Positions 9,948-20,476 of a stretch of DNA of 64,000 nt are shown here, in pieces. The DNA lies in assembly GCA_963920705.1 (NCBI GenBank), contig OY987237.1, forward strand, positions 7,656,601 to 7,720,600, in the 5' to 3' direction. The translations under genes were made by a program, and so were the position numbers. Below the pieces are notes generated by a model that worked only from the letters and a program-made list of their open reading frames with translations, was not told where the DNA came from and made no database searches. The DNA comes from Odiellus spinosus. Lineage: Eukaryota; Arthropoda; Arachnida; Opiliones; Phalangiidae. Every line of letters begins with the position of its first letter. Position 1 is the stretch's first letter.

Positions 9948-10577
9948 CTTAAGTATCGGTTAACAATGTACTTAACCACGTTGTAATAATATTATGATGG
10001 AGAAGTCTTGACTACAGCCCTCAAGAATCTCGACAAAAAAAAACAAGATCAATTAATCATTGCAGCTATTTTTGCACTTTTTATAGGTATCGTAAACTAA
10101 ACTCTGTCTAATGCGCAATTCTTGCGTAAAACATTCCATTTTGTATTCTTATATATGCACGAAAACCAGAGTATTTACTTATATTTAAAGCACCGCCACT
10201 TTTTTAATGGGATTTTTACAAAACCAGTATGTAGCTTATTTTTAGCAAAAAATATAGATATCTAGTCTTTAGTATTTTTACAGGGACTTAATTCTTAAGC
10301 CTATGCTTACATTCCAGAGAAATTCCCCGTATGCGTGTAAATTTAAACCATGAATCAATTTTAGAATGAATAAAGCTAGATTGTGCGATATAATTGGACG
10401 CGATATCCAATGGGCAGCATCACGATGATCAAACATACGGGGAATGTCTAAATTGAGGTATAAGCAAGTGGCATGACCTTTAGATTTATATACCCGACAC
10501 ACCATATTGCGTAATACATATTGGGGGTCGGACCTTATTAGCGTATCAGGTCCCATTGGTTACAGCCTTTGGCAAGC
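9948..10577. other. 3' flank of the pseudokinase gene
   Basis: AT-rich sequence with no supported exon. A 92-codon minus-strand open frame (10278-10556) has no family I recognise and no flanking splice structure. Confidence 0.5.
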
Positions 10578-10751
10578 TATCCCTTACGGAAAAAAGTTAG
10601 TTTGATCTGAAGAGGTCTTCAAGAACACTACAAAAGTCTTGGGGACTTCTTGACATAATGGAAGACTTCCCCAAGACCTCTTAAGACTATACAAGACAAC
10701 CGAAAGACTTCCCCAAGACGTCTTCAGACTAACATTTTTTGGTAAGGGATA
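10578..10751. mobile_element. Small TIR element (174 bp) with TATCCCTTAC ends
   Basis: The left end TATCCCTTAC...AAAAAA.GTTAGT..TCTGAAGA pairs with the right end TCTTCAGACTAAC.TTTTTTGGTAAGGGATA, giving inverted repeats of about 38 bp with mismatches. Internally the block AAGACTTCCCCAAGAC occurs twice directly and once inverted. Both ends are TA, consistent with a TA target site and a Tc1/mariner-type non-autonomous element. Confidence 0.75.
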
Positions 10752-12011
10752 TTAGGTGTGAAGAGACTTTCAAAGGGCAGCTAGTTGCTTTAAACCTCAT
10801 AGGTGAAAAATTTATTATTGCCAACTCATCTTTAAGGCAAATACATGTATAGCGTAATGGAGTAGTAGTCATTATTTTTAAACCGGTGGAAAAACATAGT
10901 TTTTTAAGAGAAAAGTATGAATATGCATTTTTTAATTATTGTTAATCTAGAGTGTTAGTGAGATTTGTGAAAGTTCTTAAATCTAGTTTTAAAATAAGAC
11001 GTCCATTTTTTATAGAATTTTTTGGGTAATCTGGTGAAAAAGGAATATATTTAATAATGACTTTTTTTACTCCCGCATCTTAAAACCTCATTAAATTTTA
11101 CTTAAAATAATAATTATTATACTCGAAATTAGAATGAGAAAGTGTCACAGTTGAATCTCGCATATAACTAAATGGAAAATCCTTTTGGAATTTTAAGCAA
11201 ATTACGGTAATGAAAAGTTTCGTGAAAATTTACGTTTTTGGTTACCAAGAAGATGGGAAAATGGGACCAATTGGGCCTTTGCTTACATAATATTCAATTA
11301 AATATTTACTTTTCAAAAGGGCTTGAAACTAGAATTTTTAAGCTTGATAAAAGCTTGAAAATAAATTTTGCCTTGAAACAGTAATTTTTAGATTTGATAA
11401 TGGCTCAATAAGGTCTCAAAATGAGATTTAGAACTTGGAGCTCTGGCTCGAAGCTGGAGGGATAAGGGGATTTCATCTTATTCACAGGGTGGCTCTGTGA
11501 GCTTTTACAGCCCCACTCTTCCACCTCATTTGGTTCTCTCTGAACTACAAGAGATCATAGCGATTAGAAGAGGCAAAATAAATTTTTAAATTTCCCATAA
11601 ACTTAAATTAAGTACTGGAATTTTAACGAAACTTTTCCTTTAATTAGGCTAACTGATCCTAATTATAGTTTGGAAACTTGTATTTTGGTGGTTGTGTTAT
11701 ACATAGAGCAGTTATTTGATATCATAATGAAATCGAAATCTTTTAAAGCAAGCACACTTGAGAAAAATTACCAATGTGCCAAATATGCCTCACAACTTGA
11801 GGCTTGCCGCGTAACATTTCATTACGAATGTACTTTTAGTAATTTTTTAATAATCATTGTGAATCAAAATTTACTTTTTTTCAATAAAACTTTTATAATC
11901 CAAAAAATTTCTTTAAATTATACGTAGTGTGGTACTTAGGAAGCCTTAGAAATGTTTTGTATAAATTACATCTTGGGAGAACAATACCAAGGTAGAAAGT
12001 TTGAGATTAGT
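10752..12011. other. Intergenic, no feature recognised
   Basis: AT-rich DNA between the small TIR element and the 3' end of the Bet1-type gene. The 85-codon frame at 11670-11927 is not recognisable and lacks support. Confidence 0.5.
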
Positions 12012-12753
12012 CTATTTTCGAATGTGATTAATCAAGAAGTATGCCACGATAAAAAAAGCCACGATAAATAAACTAACATGTATCATAACTTTTCTATTCG
12101 ATCGCCCACCTTTTACCATTTTAAATACACGGTTAACTGTTCCCGAGAGTAAGTTCTTTGAACTATCAAAATCTGTGTCCATTTCATCCAAGAGTTTATT
12201 ATGTTCTTTGGCTTCAATCTCAATTTCTCGAACGTACTACGTGAGAAAAACAATATTGGGCAAGTGTCACCTTACAAAATAATAATTTTAAGTTTCACGC
12301 TCTTAGAGTGATTACTCTTTAGATCATTCTAGATTATTTCCCACAAAACTTGTGATTTTAAATACCCCAACTTTTCAGCCTTTGAGGTTTTTCCTAAGTA
12401 TACTCCCCTAAGCTTCCTTCCATGACATCATCTGACACGCGAGTCATCTTGTTAAGGTTACAAAGTCTCATAATACAATGCCCTGAGCTTTTACCAAATT
12501 ACCTGACATATTTGCCAGTGTTTCAAATCACATTTAGACATGATAAGAACTGTGGGCCGTTGCAAACTGACAACCATGATTTAACCAAGGAGGATCTCTG
12601 ATCCTCCTTGATTTAACCTAGGCATTCAGCCGTATCACCTAAACCTTGGCTAGTACAGACACGAAAAAACGTTAAGTAACTCAAGCCTACCTCTTTTAAC
12701 GTAGACACCTTATAGGAAAGATTTTCCGCCAGCTGTCTATTTTGAAACTCCAT
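12012..12753 (-). CDS. Bet1/GS15-type Qc-SNARE
   Basis: Two exons on the minus strand: 12753-12691 (21 codons from ATG) and 12236-12012, giving 95 residues. Phase is 0 and the intron begins GTAGGC and ends GTAG. The protein is a SNARE: an N-terminal heptad segment (QNRQLAENLSYKVSTLKE), then KEHNKLLDEMDTDFDSSKNLL, a basic linker GGRSNRK, and a C-terminal membrane anchor VSLFIVAFFIVAYFLI with only about five luminal residues. It is closest to BET1 and BET1L/GS15, which act in ER-Golgi and intra-Golgi fusion; the LLSGTV..VFKMVKGG..NRK stretch resembles BET1L more. It is about 16 residues shorter at the N terminus than human BET1L. The frame is open upstream of this ATG to an AG at about 12776, so a further 5' exon is possible. 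Confidence 0.85.
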
Positions 12754-12937
12754 CTTTTCGGTCCAAATGTTAAAACTGAATAAAATAAAGCTTCATTTAC
12801 ATTACGTAACTTCTAGAAGAAGCAACACCATAATTAGTCCATGGCAACACCATCTCCAGAACTATTACTAGGCGACCTGGCGACGGCGTAAGAGCAGAGT
12901 AGCAGACGATACGACATGACCTTTGATCTGAAAGATA

Positions 12938-12946
12938 CGCATGCGC
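12938..12946. promoter_or_regulatory. NRF1/Ewg-like palindrome CGCATGCGC
   Basis: CGCATGCGC lies about 185 bp upstream of the Bet1-type start codon, in a locally GC-richer patch between that gene and the ING gene. It matches the core of the NRF1 (insect Ewg) site seen in housekeeping promoters. Function is inferred from motif and position only. Confidence 0.35.
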
Positions 12947-13179
12947 CTGACTCTTGAAGTCGTTGGAATTTTAGCGGTATCAAAAGTAATATTTGCTAAA
13001 AAGTACACAACTTTAAAGTTTAAGCCTCTTTTTAACAATTTAAATAAAATATCTTTTTTCTTTAAAAAATTTATTTTTATAGCCCAGGTATCCAACCTAA
13101 GACTAAAAAGTCATTACACGATACATGTCTTAAAGTATTAAATTTAAATACCATAAAAAAGGGCTTACCATAACATTGG

Positions 13180-14181
13180 TCATCGTTGTTTCATTTGATT
13201 GCTACGATCACCGCGACATTTAGGGCAAAACCATTTCCCTTTAGGTTTCGTAGTGAGTCCCACGCATGAAAAGTGAAACCATTCAATGGGACACTCTTCA
13301 TTATCGCAACCAATCATCTCTCCGTAAGAAACTTGAACGCACAAACAATAAGTAGGTTCATTGGGGTCAATGGGAGGGTCGATGGGTGAAGAATCGCGCC
13401 CTTTATCTCCTTTCGTTTTGCGTTTCTTCTTCTTCTTTTTGTTGGCTGCTGTGGCATTGGCGTAGTGGCTCAAAGTGGAAACAGCGCCGGTATTGCTGTT
13501 AGAACCAGATGCTGACGAGGTCAATGGATTTCCAAATATGCTTGCTTCTTTCTCCTGTCTATCGTATAGAGGATCATCTTTCGCGAGGAGATCTTGATTC
13601 CTTTGTCGCCTTGATCTTTTGCTACAACGTTCTGGTTGAGTTTCTGATCTATTGTTGTCTATATTTTCATTCTCACGCCCAAAATCTACAACAATTAATG
13701 ATTTGAATAACTTAAAGGGATATTATACTAAACAAATTTTTGGAAATACGTACCAAGATTTTTATAATCTGTTTCCAGCTGTTTAGACTTATTCTCAACC
13801 AAATCCTGAACATTATTCATAACTTCGATCTTTTCATCTCCTAACTCTTGCGCCTTTATTAGGGCTCGCTGAATTTGAAGCAAAGCTCTTTTACGACCAA
13901 CTGCATCCACACCTCGGTATAAGACCTCTTGAAACGTATTGAGCTCATTGAGAATAACTATGTAAAGTGTAGTATTGATACTTGTTAGTACACGTGACTT
14001 GCTAGACTACTAAACTTGGATAAGTTTGTTTATTTTGATACTTACTTTGATATTTTTGGTCATACTCTCGCAACTGCGTGAAATGCCGTTGAACATCGTC
14101 TGGCAAGTTTTCCACACAATCCAAGTAATCCTCGACGTAAGACGCCGAGTACAAAGCCTCAACAGCAGCCTGATTTAGCAT
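13180..14181 (-). CDS. ING1/ING2-type inhibitor of growth protein (PHD finger)
   Basis: Three exons on the minus strand: 14181-14046, 13957-13754 and 13685-13180 (with stop); all phases agree and the product is 281 residues, the size of human ING1/ING2. The N-terminal ING domain (about 1-110) opens [19 protein letters not shown] and binds Sin3/HDAC or HAT scaffolds in the family. It continues through the [20 protein letters not shown] segment. A central Ser/Asn-rich linker carries a lysine-rich nuclear localisation stretch. The PHD finger (about 226-271) has the complete C4HC3 zinc set and reads [20 protein letters not shown] then WFHFSCVGL; the Tyr and Trp that cage H3K4me3 are present. The tail after the PHD is short ([10 protein letters not shown]). 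Nuclear chromatin reader; ING1 and ING2 cannot be separated here. Confidence 0.95.
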
Positions 14182-15373
14182 AATTAAATCATACAGCTCG
14201 TTTAGTTTGTGCGTGTATAGCTAGAGAAACTACTAAACTAGTTTCGTTTTAACGACTTTTTAACTAATATCTTTATAAATTAATATACTATTTAGGCTAA
14301 CTTTTGAAGAATTTTAATTACATTTCGAACAAAACTCCAGGATATTAAAGAACCTCGACGAGCTTCAGGCCGATCCGGGTAACAATTCCATATTTACAGT
14401 TTACTTACTAGCAGACGACAATAAGTTCACTAACCAAGAAATCATTGATAGATGGGGCTACATGTACGGCATCCTTTAAAGTCAGTCACGTGTTATTAGG
14501 GATTGCATGCTATATTCAAACCGCAAAAACGAATACTCATATTTGCAAATATATATATTTATATATATTTTTGATATTTGGATTGGTCTAACCTTTAATA
14601 ATTTGGAAAATAATGATATTGTTACTATTTTGAGCAGAAGAATCAAGTTATAACAAATTCTTGATAATAATCAAGAGTTTTGGTTTAATAATCCCAATAT
14701 CTGATTTAATCAATGCTCTGGAGAAGCTACGGAACCATTTTTAATAAAAAAAAACACGACCCTCTTCTGCAATATTCATTTTGATCAATTTGCTCATCGA
14801 AATAAAAATTAAATTGGGTAATTTCTCTATAAATTTATTTCGGTAAAAATGGATGATAAATAAATTTTGATTTTGACAAACGGTTTCGATTGAAGTTTGA
14901 GCCTGAGGCGAGGGGTCGTACGCTTTGTATGAACCGGTCAATCATTAATCAAGGGAGTGATTTGTCCTTGAGTCCTGGGAGGTAAATATGTAGGGTTAAG
15001 GCTGGTAAAAACTAGAATGTTAGGTTAAAATATATAAAAACGATATCTTGAAATTTTTGGATTATTTCCCCCCTTTAAAACCAATCAAGAAGTTTCCTTC
15101 CTTGAAAGGCAATTATTATTTCACTCTCTCCCTAAAAACCTCGTTAGATTAGAACCTTGGGCGAAAAACGAAAAATGATACGACCTTCACCCAACGCAGG
15201 AAACAGGTATTCGCTATGTAATAGCCATACAAAATTTAACATGAGACGAAAGAAAATTTTCAAACTTTATCTGGTTAGATAAGTTGGATAGCCTAAACTG
15301 AATAGAACGCGCTTCTTTTGATATTAAATTTCTTCTCCATTTTTTTTTCCAAGAAATTAAATAACTATATATC
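14182..15373. other. Intergenic between the ING and ML-domain genes
   Basis: Contains the presumed divergent promoters of the two flanking genes. AT-rich, with no further exon or element recognised. Confidence 0.5.
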
Positions 15374-18316
15374 ATGCGTCTTTTGATTTTAGTTTTCGCG
15401 TCATGTTTAGTAGGGGCCTATGGATTAGGATTTACGGATACTCTTCGAGATAGCTTTCTACGAATTCATCATCAATTGACCCATTTATCATTGCATAACA
15501 TACAAAAAAGGGTATGTACCTTCTTCTAACGAATAATTTTAACAATTTGTTTTTGCGGAAAATTATTAATACTTGTTAATACTTGTAAGTAGTTTCACAT
15601 TAATTAATTTTAAATTAATTATCAATGAGCTACGGATGTTATTATAGCCGTGTTCACACTAGAGACTTTCATATCTCACAATCTAAAAAGTAAAAAAGTA
15701 AAAAAAGTTGATTTGGAGATTCAATACGTTTTAAAAACTGTTTCAAAGTCTCTAGTGTGAACGTAGCTTGACTCATTTAAATTCTCAGTTCAAAATTCAA
15801 GTCACCTACTGTTTAAGTTCAGATAAATTTATATATTTTGGCACTTGTTGCTGTCATATTTTTAATTATTCCTTCTGAGTAGCCAATAATAAACTTTTGT
15901 TACATCGCAATCTCCTTTCACTTAACGAGATAGGTAGCTAAGATTTGAAACAGCCAATATTAATCAAAACAAAACAAAAAAAAAATGTAACTATATACTA
16001 TATTATAGCTGAAAACCCAAGGACGCATATAATTAAAATTAAACTATACGCATTTTTGTACCTTTACGCCTCGTAATATTATTTTGAAAAGAAGGTACAT
16101 TAATTTTATATTTTTGTGGAATTTAGTTTTTAACTATAAGGATAAGTATCTTAAAACTTTGGAGTAAAAATTAAATTACCGCTACCCTCTTTAAAATTAA
16201 AAATATATTTGATAATAATTCACTTAATATGACGGTTAAGTCATTTTTATGGAAACAAGATCGTCAAACCTATTAACAGTTTTACATTTTTTTTCAGCAA
16301 GCCCTTAACGCGTTTGACGAAGACGATGTCACAGATAGACCACCGGAAGTAGCTTCGGTTAATCAAGACCAAAAAGATGTTAATATAACGGATGAACCAA
16401 AAGATACGAATGGTTCGCGAATTGAAGTGAAACCTAAGCGAACTAAGAGAGTAGGAAAGGCTTCTATGGATTACAAAGCCTGCGGAGAAGAAGACGATGT
16501 GCTGTACGTGTCATCCTTAACCATGTCGCCAAGTCCAATAGTGGTACCCGGACCTTTAACACTCAAGTTCAATTTGGATGCCCATGGAAATACCAGTTCA
16601 CCCATTGGGGTAAGAATCTACAACCATAAATCCGTGCTCCAATGCCATATCAATAGTATAAAAACAATACATACTACGAATGTCCGTCTCTCAATAGAAC
16701 CCACCTATAAATTAAGCAACTCGTCGTGGGTAGGATCCTTTTGTTCGCAAATACCCCTGCTACGTCAGCGCATTGGCTTGGTTAACTTCACTAGCTGGTG
16801 AACATAGCCCCTTAATTGTAGCGGTAATAGTGTTAAATCCGTCATTTTTGCACGAGGGGTCAGACACTTGAGAACTCAGATGTACAAAATGTTTGAACTC
16901 TTTACATTACCAAACGTTTTCCTCTGTAAAAGCTGGACTCGTGGGAACTCGGGTGTACAACAAAATCGAGAGTTACGTGTTCCTCGTTTTGGCACTGAAG
17001 TAGAAGGGTTATTTTTGAAGCTCCTCCTCGGGTCCCAAAACCAAGTGAATATACCCTGGGTAGTGAGTGGGGTCCGAAGCACTTTATTGGCTTTTCAAGC
17101 TTATTACGTGGAGTAACCTTAGTGAAAGGATTCAAATGAGTTTGCCTCCACCCTTGATGGCTTGCTTTGACATTCCTAACTTTAATGATCTATACCATAA
17201 TGTTAGCACGATATATTTTATAGAACCAAGGCTTGATTTTAAGAAAACGTTTGCTCAGGTGTTCATTGATTTAACCTTCTATAAATTTAGTATTAGGTAA
17301 TTACTCGGGGTACTTATTCAATTAAATTATAACTATTTCTAATTGGAAACTTCTACGAAACTTACGATTGCTCTGGGTTGTTATTTTAATCAGGCTCAGC
17401 TCTTCATGAAGAAAAAATTGGCATTTCTTTTTGGACTGACAAGTTGGTTTGACATTCCTTGTCTGGAATATCCAGACGGCAAAGTTGGTTCTTGCGAGTA
17501 CGAAGATGTCTGTCCTTTGGAATTCTTCAGTCAAGCTGTTTGCAGAGACTCTAATGACATCAATACTTGCGGGTGTCCCGTGATGGAGGTAAATATTTTC
17601 ATTTTTCGCAGCTTGTCTGGTTATTTTAACGCATTCCGTAAATAATATAACAATGAATAATTTAAACGAAGAGTCTAAAATATATGAAAAAAGTGTTAAA
17701 ACTCCGGAAAATAAGGCAATGGTGTAAGGCAGTGTGTTATCAGCCTAAATTATCTCACGTACATTTCGCGCTTTCTTTAGGGACTACCTACCTCTGTTTG
17801 AGAAACATATTTTAATGCGCAAAAATGCTCATTATTTTTTTAAATATTTCGTAACTTTAAAAACTTAACCCTTCCTTTTCATTGAAACGTTGCCTTAATA
17901 AAAAAAAAAATTCTAGTTAAGTGTTTATCTCTTCCACTAATTTGGGATAAAGAATAGCTAAACAATAAACTAATTTTTCCTTTTCACCCTCTCTCTAATA
18001 ATTATAATCATTGCAAAATTTCGCAAAACTATGCCCTCGACTAAATTTCAAATCCTTCCTTGAACTATTTAAATAATTTCTAATAAAAATTATATTATAA
18101 TGATGGTTTCAGGGAAATTACATTTCTCGACCAGTTACTTTCGATATACCAGAAATCCCTGAAAATGTTCCAGCTTATCTCTTAGACGGAGAATTCGAGA
18201 TAAAAGGAATACTGAAAAAGAATGAAAAAACGATTACTTGCTATTCTCTCACCGTCGACTTCAAATCGGAAATTGTCGAAATAATCGACGACGATGAAAG
18301 GAAAAAATCTCATTAA
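15374..18316 (+). CDS. GM2-activator-like ML-domain secreted protein with a long propeptide
   Basis: Four exons: 15374-15511, 16298-16609, 17394-17588 and 18113-18316 (with stop), all phase 0, giving 282 residues. Residues 1 to about 17 are a signal peptide (MRLLILVFASCLVGAYG). An acidic, Asp/Glu-rich region follows to residue 97 and ends in the furin-type site RTKR. The rest is an ML domain like GM2A: a CGEEDD start (C108), LTMSPSPIVVPGPLTL, FDIPCLEYPDGKVGSCEYEDVC, NTCGCPVMEGNY and a final ITCYSLTVDF strand. It has eight cysteines, as in GM2A. Family members lift lipids from membranes in lysosomes or bind lipids extracellularly. Human GM2A is 193 residues; the extra length here is the propeptide. 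The ligand is unknown. Confidence 0.9.
15647..15767. mobile_element. Family E fold-back element (121 bp) in ML-gene intron 1
   Basis: Left end GCCGTGTTCACACTAGAGAC and right end GTCTCTAGTGTGAACGTAGC are inverted copies over about 23 bp with two mismatches. A second, longer member of the family lies at 37168-37437. No coding capacity. Confidence 0.75.
16854..16970. mobile_element. Family C element, decayed, in ML-gene intron 2
   Basis: Begins GAGGGGTCAGACACTTGAG and carries the TGTACAAAAT..TTTGAACTCTTT and ACTCGGGTGTACA blocks shared with 33495-33640, 47225-47331 and 55634-55793. The right terminus is not recognisable. Confidence 0.6.
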
Positions 18317-19741
18317 TACCTCAACATCGTAAATCGAGCTAAAAAAACAGGGATTTTTAAAAATACTAGACAGAATATTTATTTTATCGCGAATAGACGG
18401 ATTCGAAAATTCCCTACATACCGCCATACTAAGTAATAACCGAGAGGAAAGAAACTGTAGATGGTGCTCCTCCATGTTTCTCTATTCCATGAGTCCTCTC
18501 CCACCCCTCCGCCGACCGCTGCCTCCCTCTAAGATTGCACGTATCAAAATTCAACCTATAATGGGTGCGTCCCTGTAAAAGGTTATTTGCCTATTTCATA
18601 AATGAATTTGTTTATAAAATGCGGGGCGCCCGGAAATTCCAACCATTTGTGACCCAAAACCTTTTTAATTTCGCAGAAGAGGTTTTCAAGATTCATTAAA
18701 GGCAAACAAGATAAAATGTTCAGGCAGAAACCATGGACTATTATTTTCTGCCCCAGCATTATTGACTTAGATCTCCTTTAAAACTTTAGATAATGCTAAA
18801 GCGGGGAAATCATGTAGCTAGAAAGAAAGTTTCTCCTGCCGAACTTGAAACAAAGAAACTGGCAGACCTGCAATGAAGGCAAAACTGGGGAAGTGTAGTA
18901 TAATTTTCCATAGTGCCTTTATTAGTGTAAACTAAGTACTGAGCCATCTCCACAAAATTCAATGTTAAGGCTTATTTTCACTAAGCCATTTTCGCGGCGA
19001 AAATATTTCTTTCGGCCAGCGTAAAACTTTTTTCGTTTTTGCTGCAAAAACTGTTTGGTGAAAATTAGCAAATTTCGAAGGGAATTCAAAAACCCACTGT
19101 TTTTTGGGTTTTTTCCTTCTGGTTTCCTGATGTATTTGAACAAATATTGAAAATAACAAATATTCTGTCTAATATTATTAAAAAAAATTCCGCGCAAATA
19201 AGGACCATAAAACATTAACATCTTTTCATTTGATATCAAGTGTAAAATATTTTATTATATAATAATTGCATTAAATCTCATTTTGTTTACGATTTTTGTA
19301 TTGTTTTGTTTCTTTCTCTAAATACGAGGTAATTAGTTTATATCTACGTGAATATAAAAATAGTTTAAATCGCCTGCACCACGTTTGAATAGGACGCAAA
19401 AACTGATCACAGAATCGTCTTATAGTATTTTTTGTTTTTGTTTTTTATATCATCATATCTCAAATTCTTTAACCGAGAAAACCACACTAATGCTTATTTC
19501 GGAATAAAAGTTTTTTTAAAGTGACCAACTGCGATAAAATGACTAGAAGTTACATTCCAAGTTAATTGGAAAAATCGGTAACTTTAAGGAAGTATAACCT
19601 ACACGCCGTTCTTTAAGGATTCAATCCATTCCCCTTTACTCGCTTATTCAACGAAGTAATATGCTGACGCCCTCCCAATCAGTTCGTTTCTGCGGGCGCG
19701 GAGAGAAGAAATATAGATTTTCTTCCCTCTATCAATCTATG
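18317..19741. other. Intergenic between the ML and CNG genes, left part
   Basis: No exon supported. The minus-strand frames at 18182-18475 and 18922-19239 are antisense or AT-rich artefacts. The sequence ends at a decayed family C element. Confidence 0.5.
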
Positions 19742-19850
19742 ATGACACTCTTGGATTCGTTGAACACCCTAGTTCACTGCGTTCACTTTTGAGTTGAAAC
19801 TCTCGTTCAAAACATTCTTCACCGGAGTTCTCAAGTCAAGTGTCTGCCCC
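19742..19850. mobile_element. Family C element, decayed copy
   Basis: The left block ACACTCTTG.ATTCG.TG.ACACC followed by GTTCACTG.GTTCA matches the left half of 47225-47331. The right end CAAGTCAAGTGTCTGCCCCC is the inverted terminus with a few substitutions. Confidence 0.5.
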
Positions 19851-20476
19851 CGCGCCTATTCTATACCGTGAGTCTTCACCTTCTCGAGATGAATTTTTAT
19901 TGTCTGCCTATAACGTGTCTTTCAGAACATGTTTTTACGGCCAGACAGGAAGGTCGCTCTGGTCTTATACTTTGTTTTTAGTTTGTTTTGGTAACTTTAA
20001 AGGAGCAGGGCAAACCTTATCTCCGCGTGTGTACCCCACAAAAGTGGAAAGGTTATACTCCCTTTAAGTTGATTTGCTGTCTCAAACTTAATATACAGTA
20101 TACATGTATACAACTGAATTAAATAACTGGTATTTAAAGATAACTTCGGCCTTGCATAGGACTCGAAAACGTACTGTTAACTAAATTTCAATTATCATAA
20201 TCGAAAACTTAATTACTGGTTTAAAGGGGCCGTAATTTGACTATGCAGAGGCGGAACCTTGTCATTATGCCTTATGATTGACCTTACATCCTTTTGACGT
20301 ATAAGATAGATCCCCTTACTGCATAGCTGAATTACGACACATTTAACAAAAGCGTTCGTAAAATTGAAAACTGAAGCCATTAATGAAAAAAATGTTTCGC
20401 TTCAAATAAATTTACCACTCATAGTTTTGCCAAAAAAAAAAAAAAAAATAGTGGTCCGACTCTCTGAACTCACTCA
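19851..20476. other. 3' flank of the CNG gene
   Basis: Non-coding sequence with an A17 run near 20432-20449. The small plus-strand frame at 19840-20067 has no recognisable domain, and the one reaching from 20364 into the CNG gene is an antisense shadow. Confidence 0.5.

Noticed and set aside
10278..10556. 92-codon minus-strand frame, possible transposon remnant
   Set aside because: No motif of any transposase, reverse transcriptase or host family could be read.
12868..13095. 75-codon minus-strand frame as 5' exon of the Bet1-type gene
   Set aside because: It has no SNARE-like sequence and no plausible donor that joins in phase to the exon at 12753.
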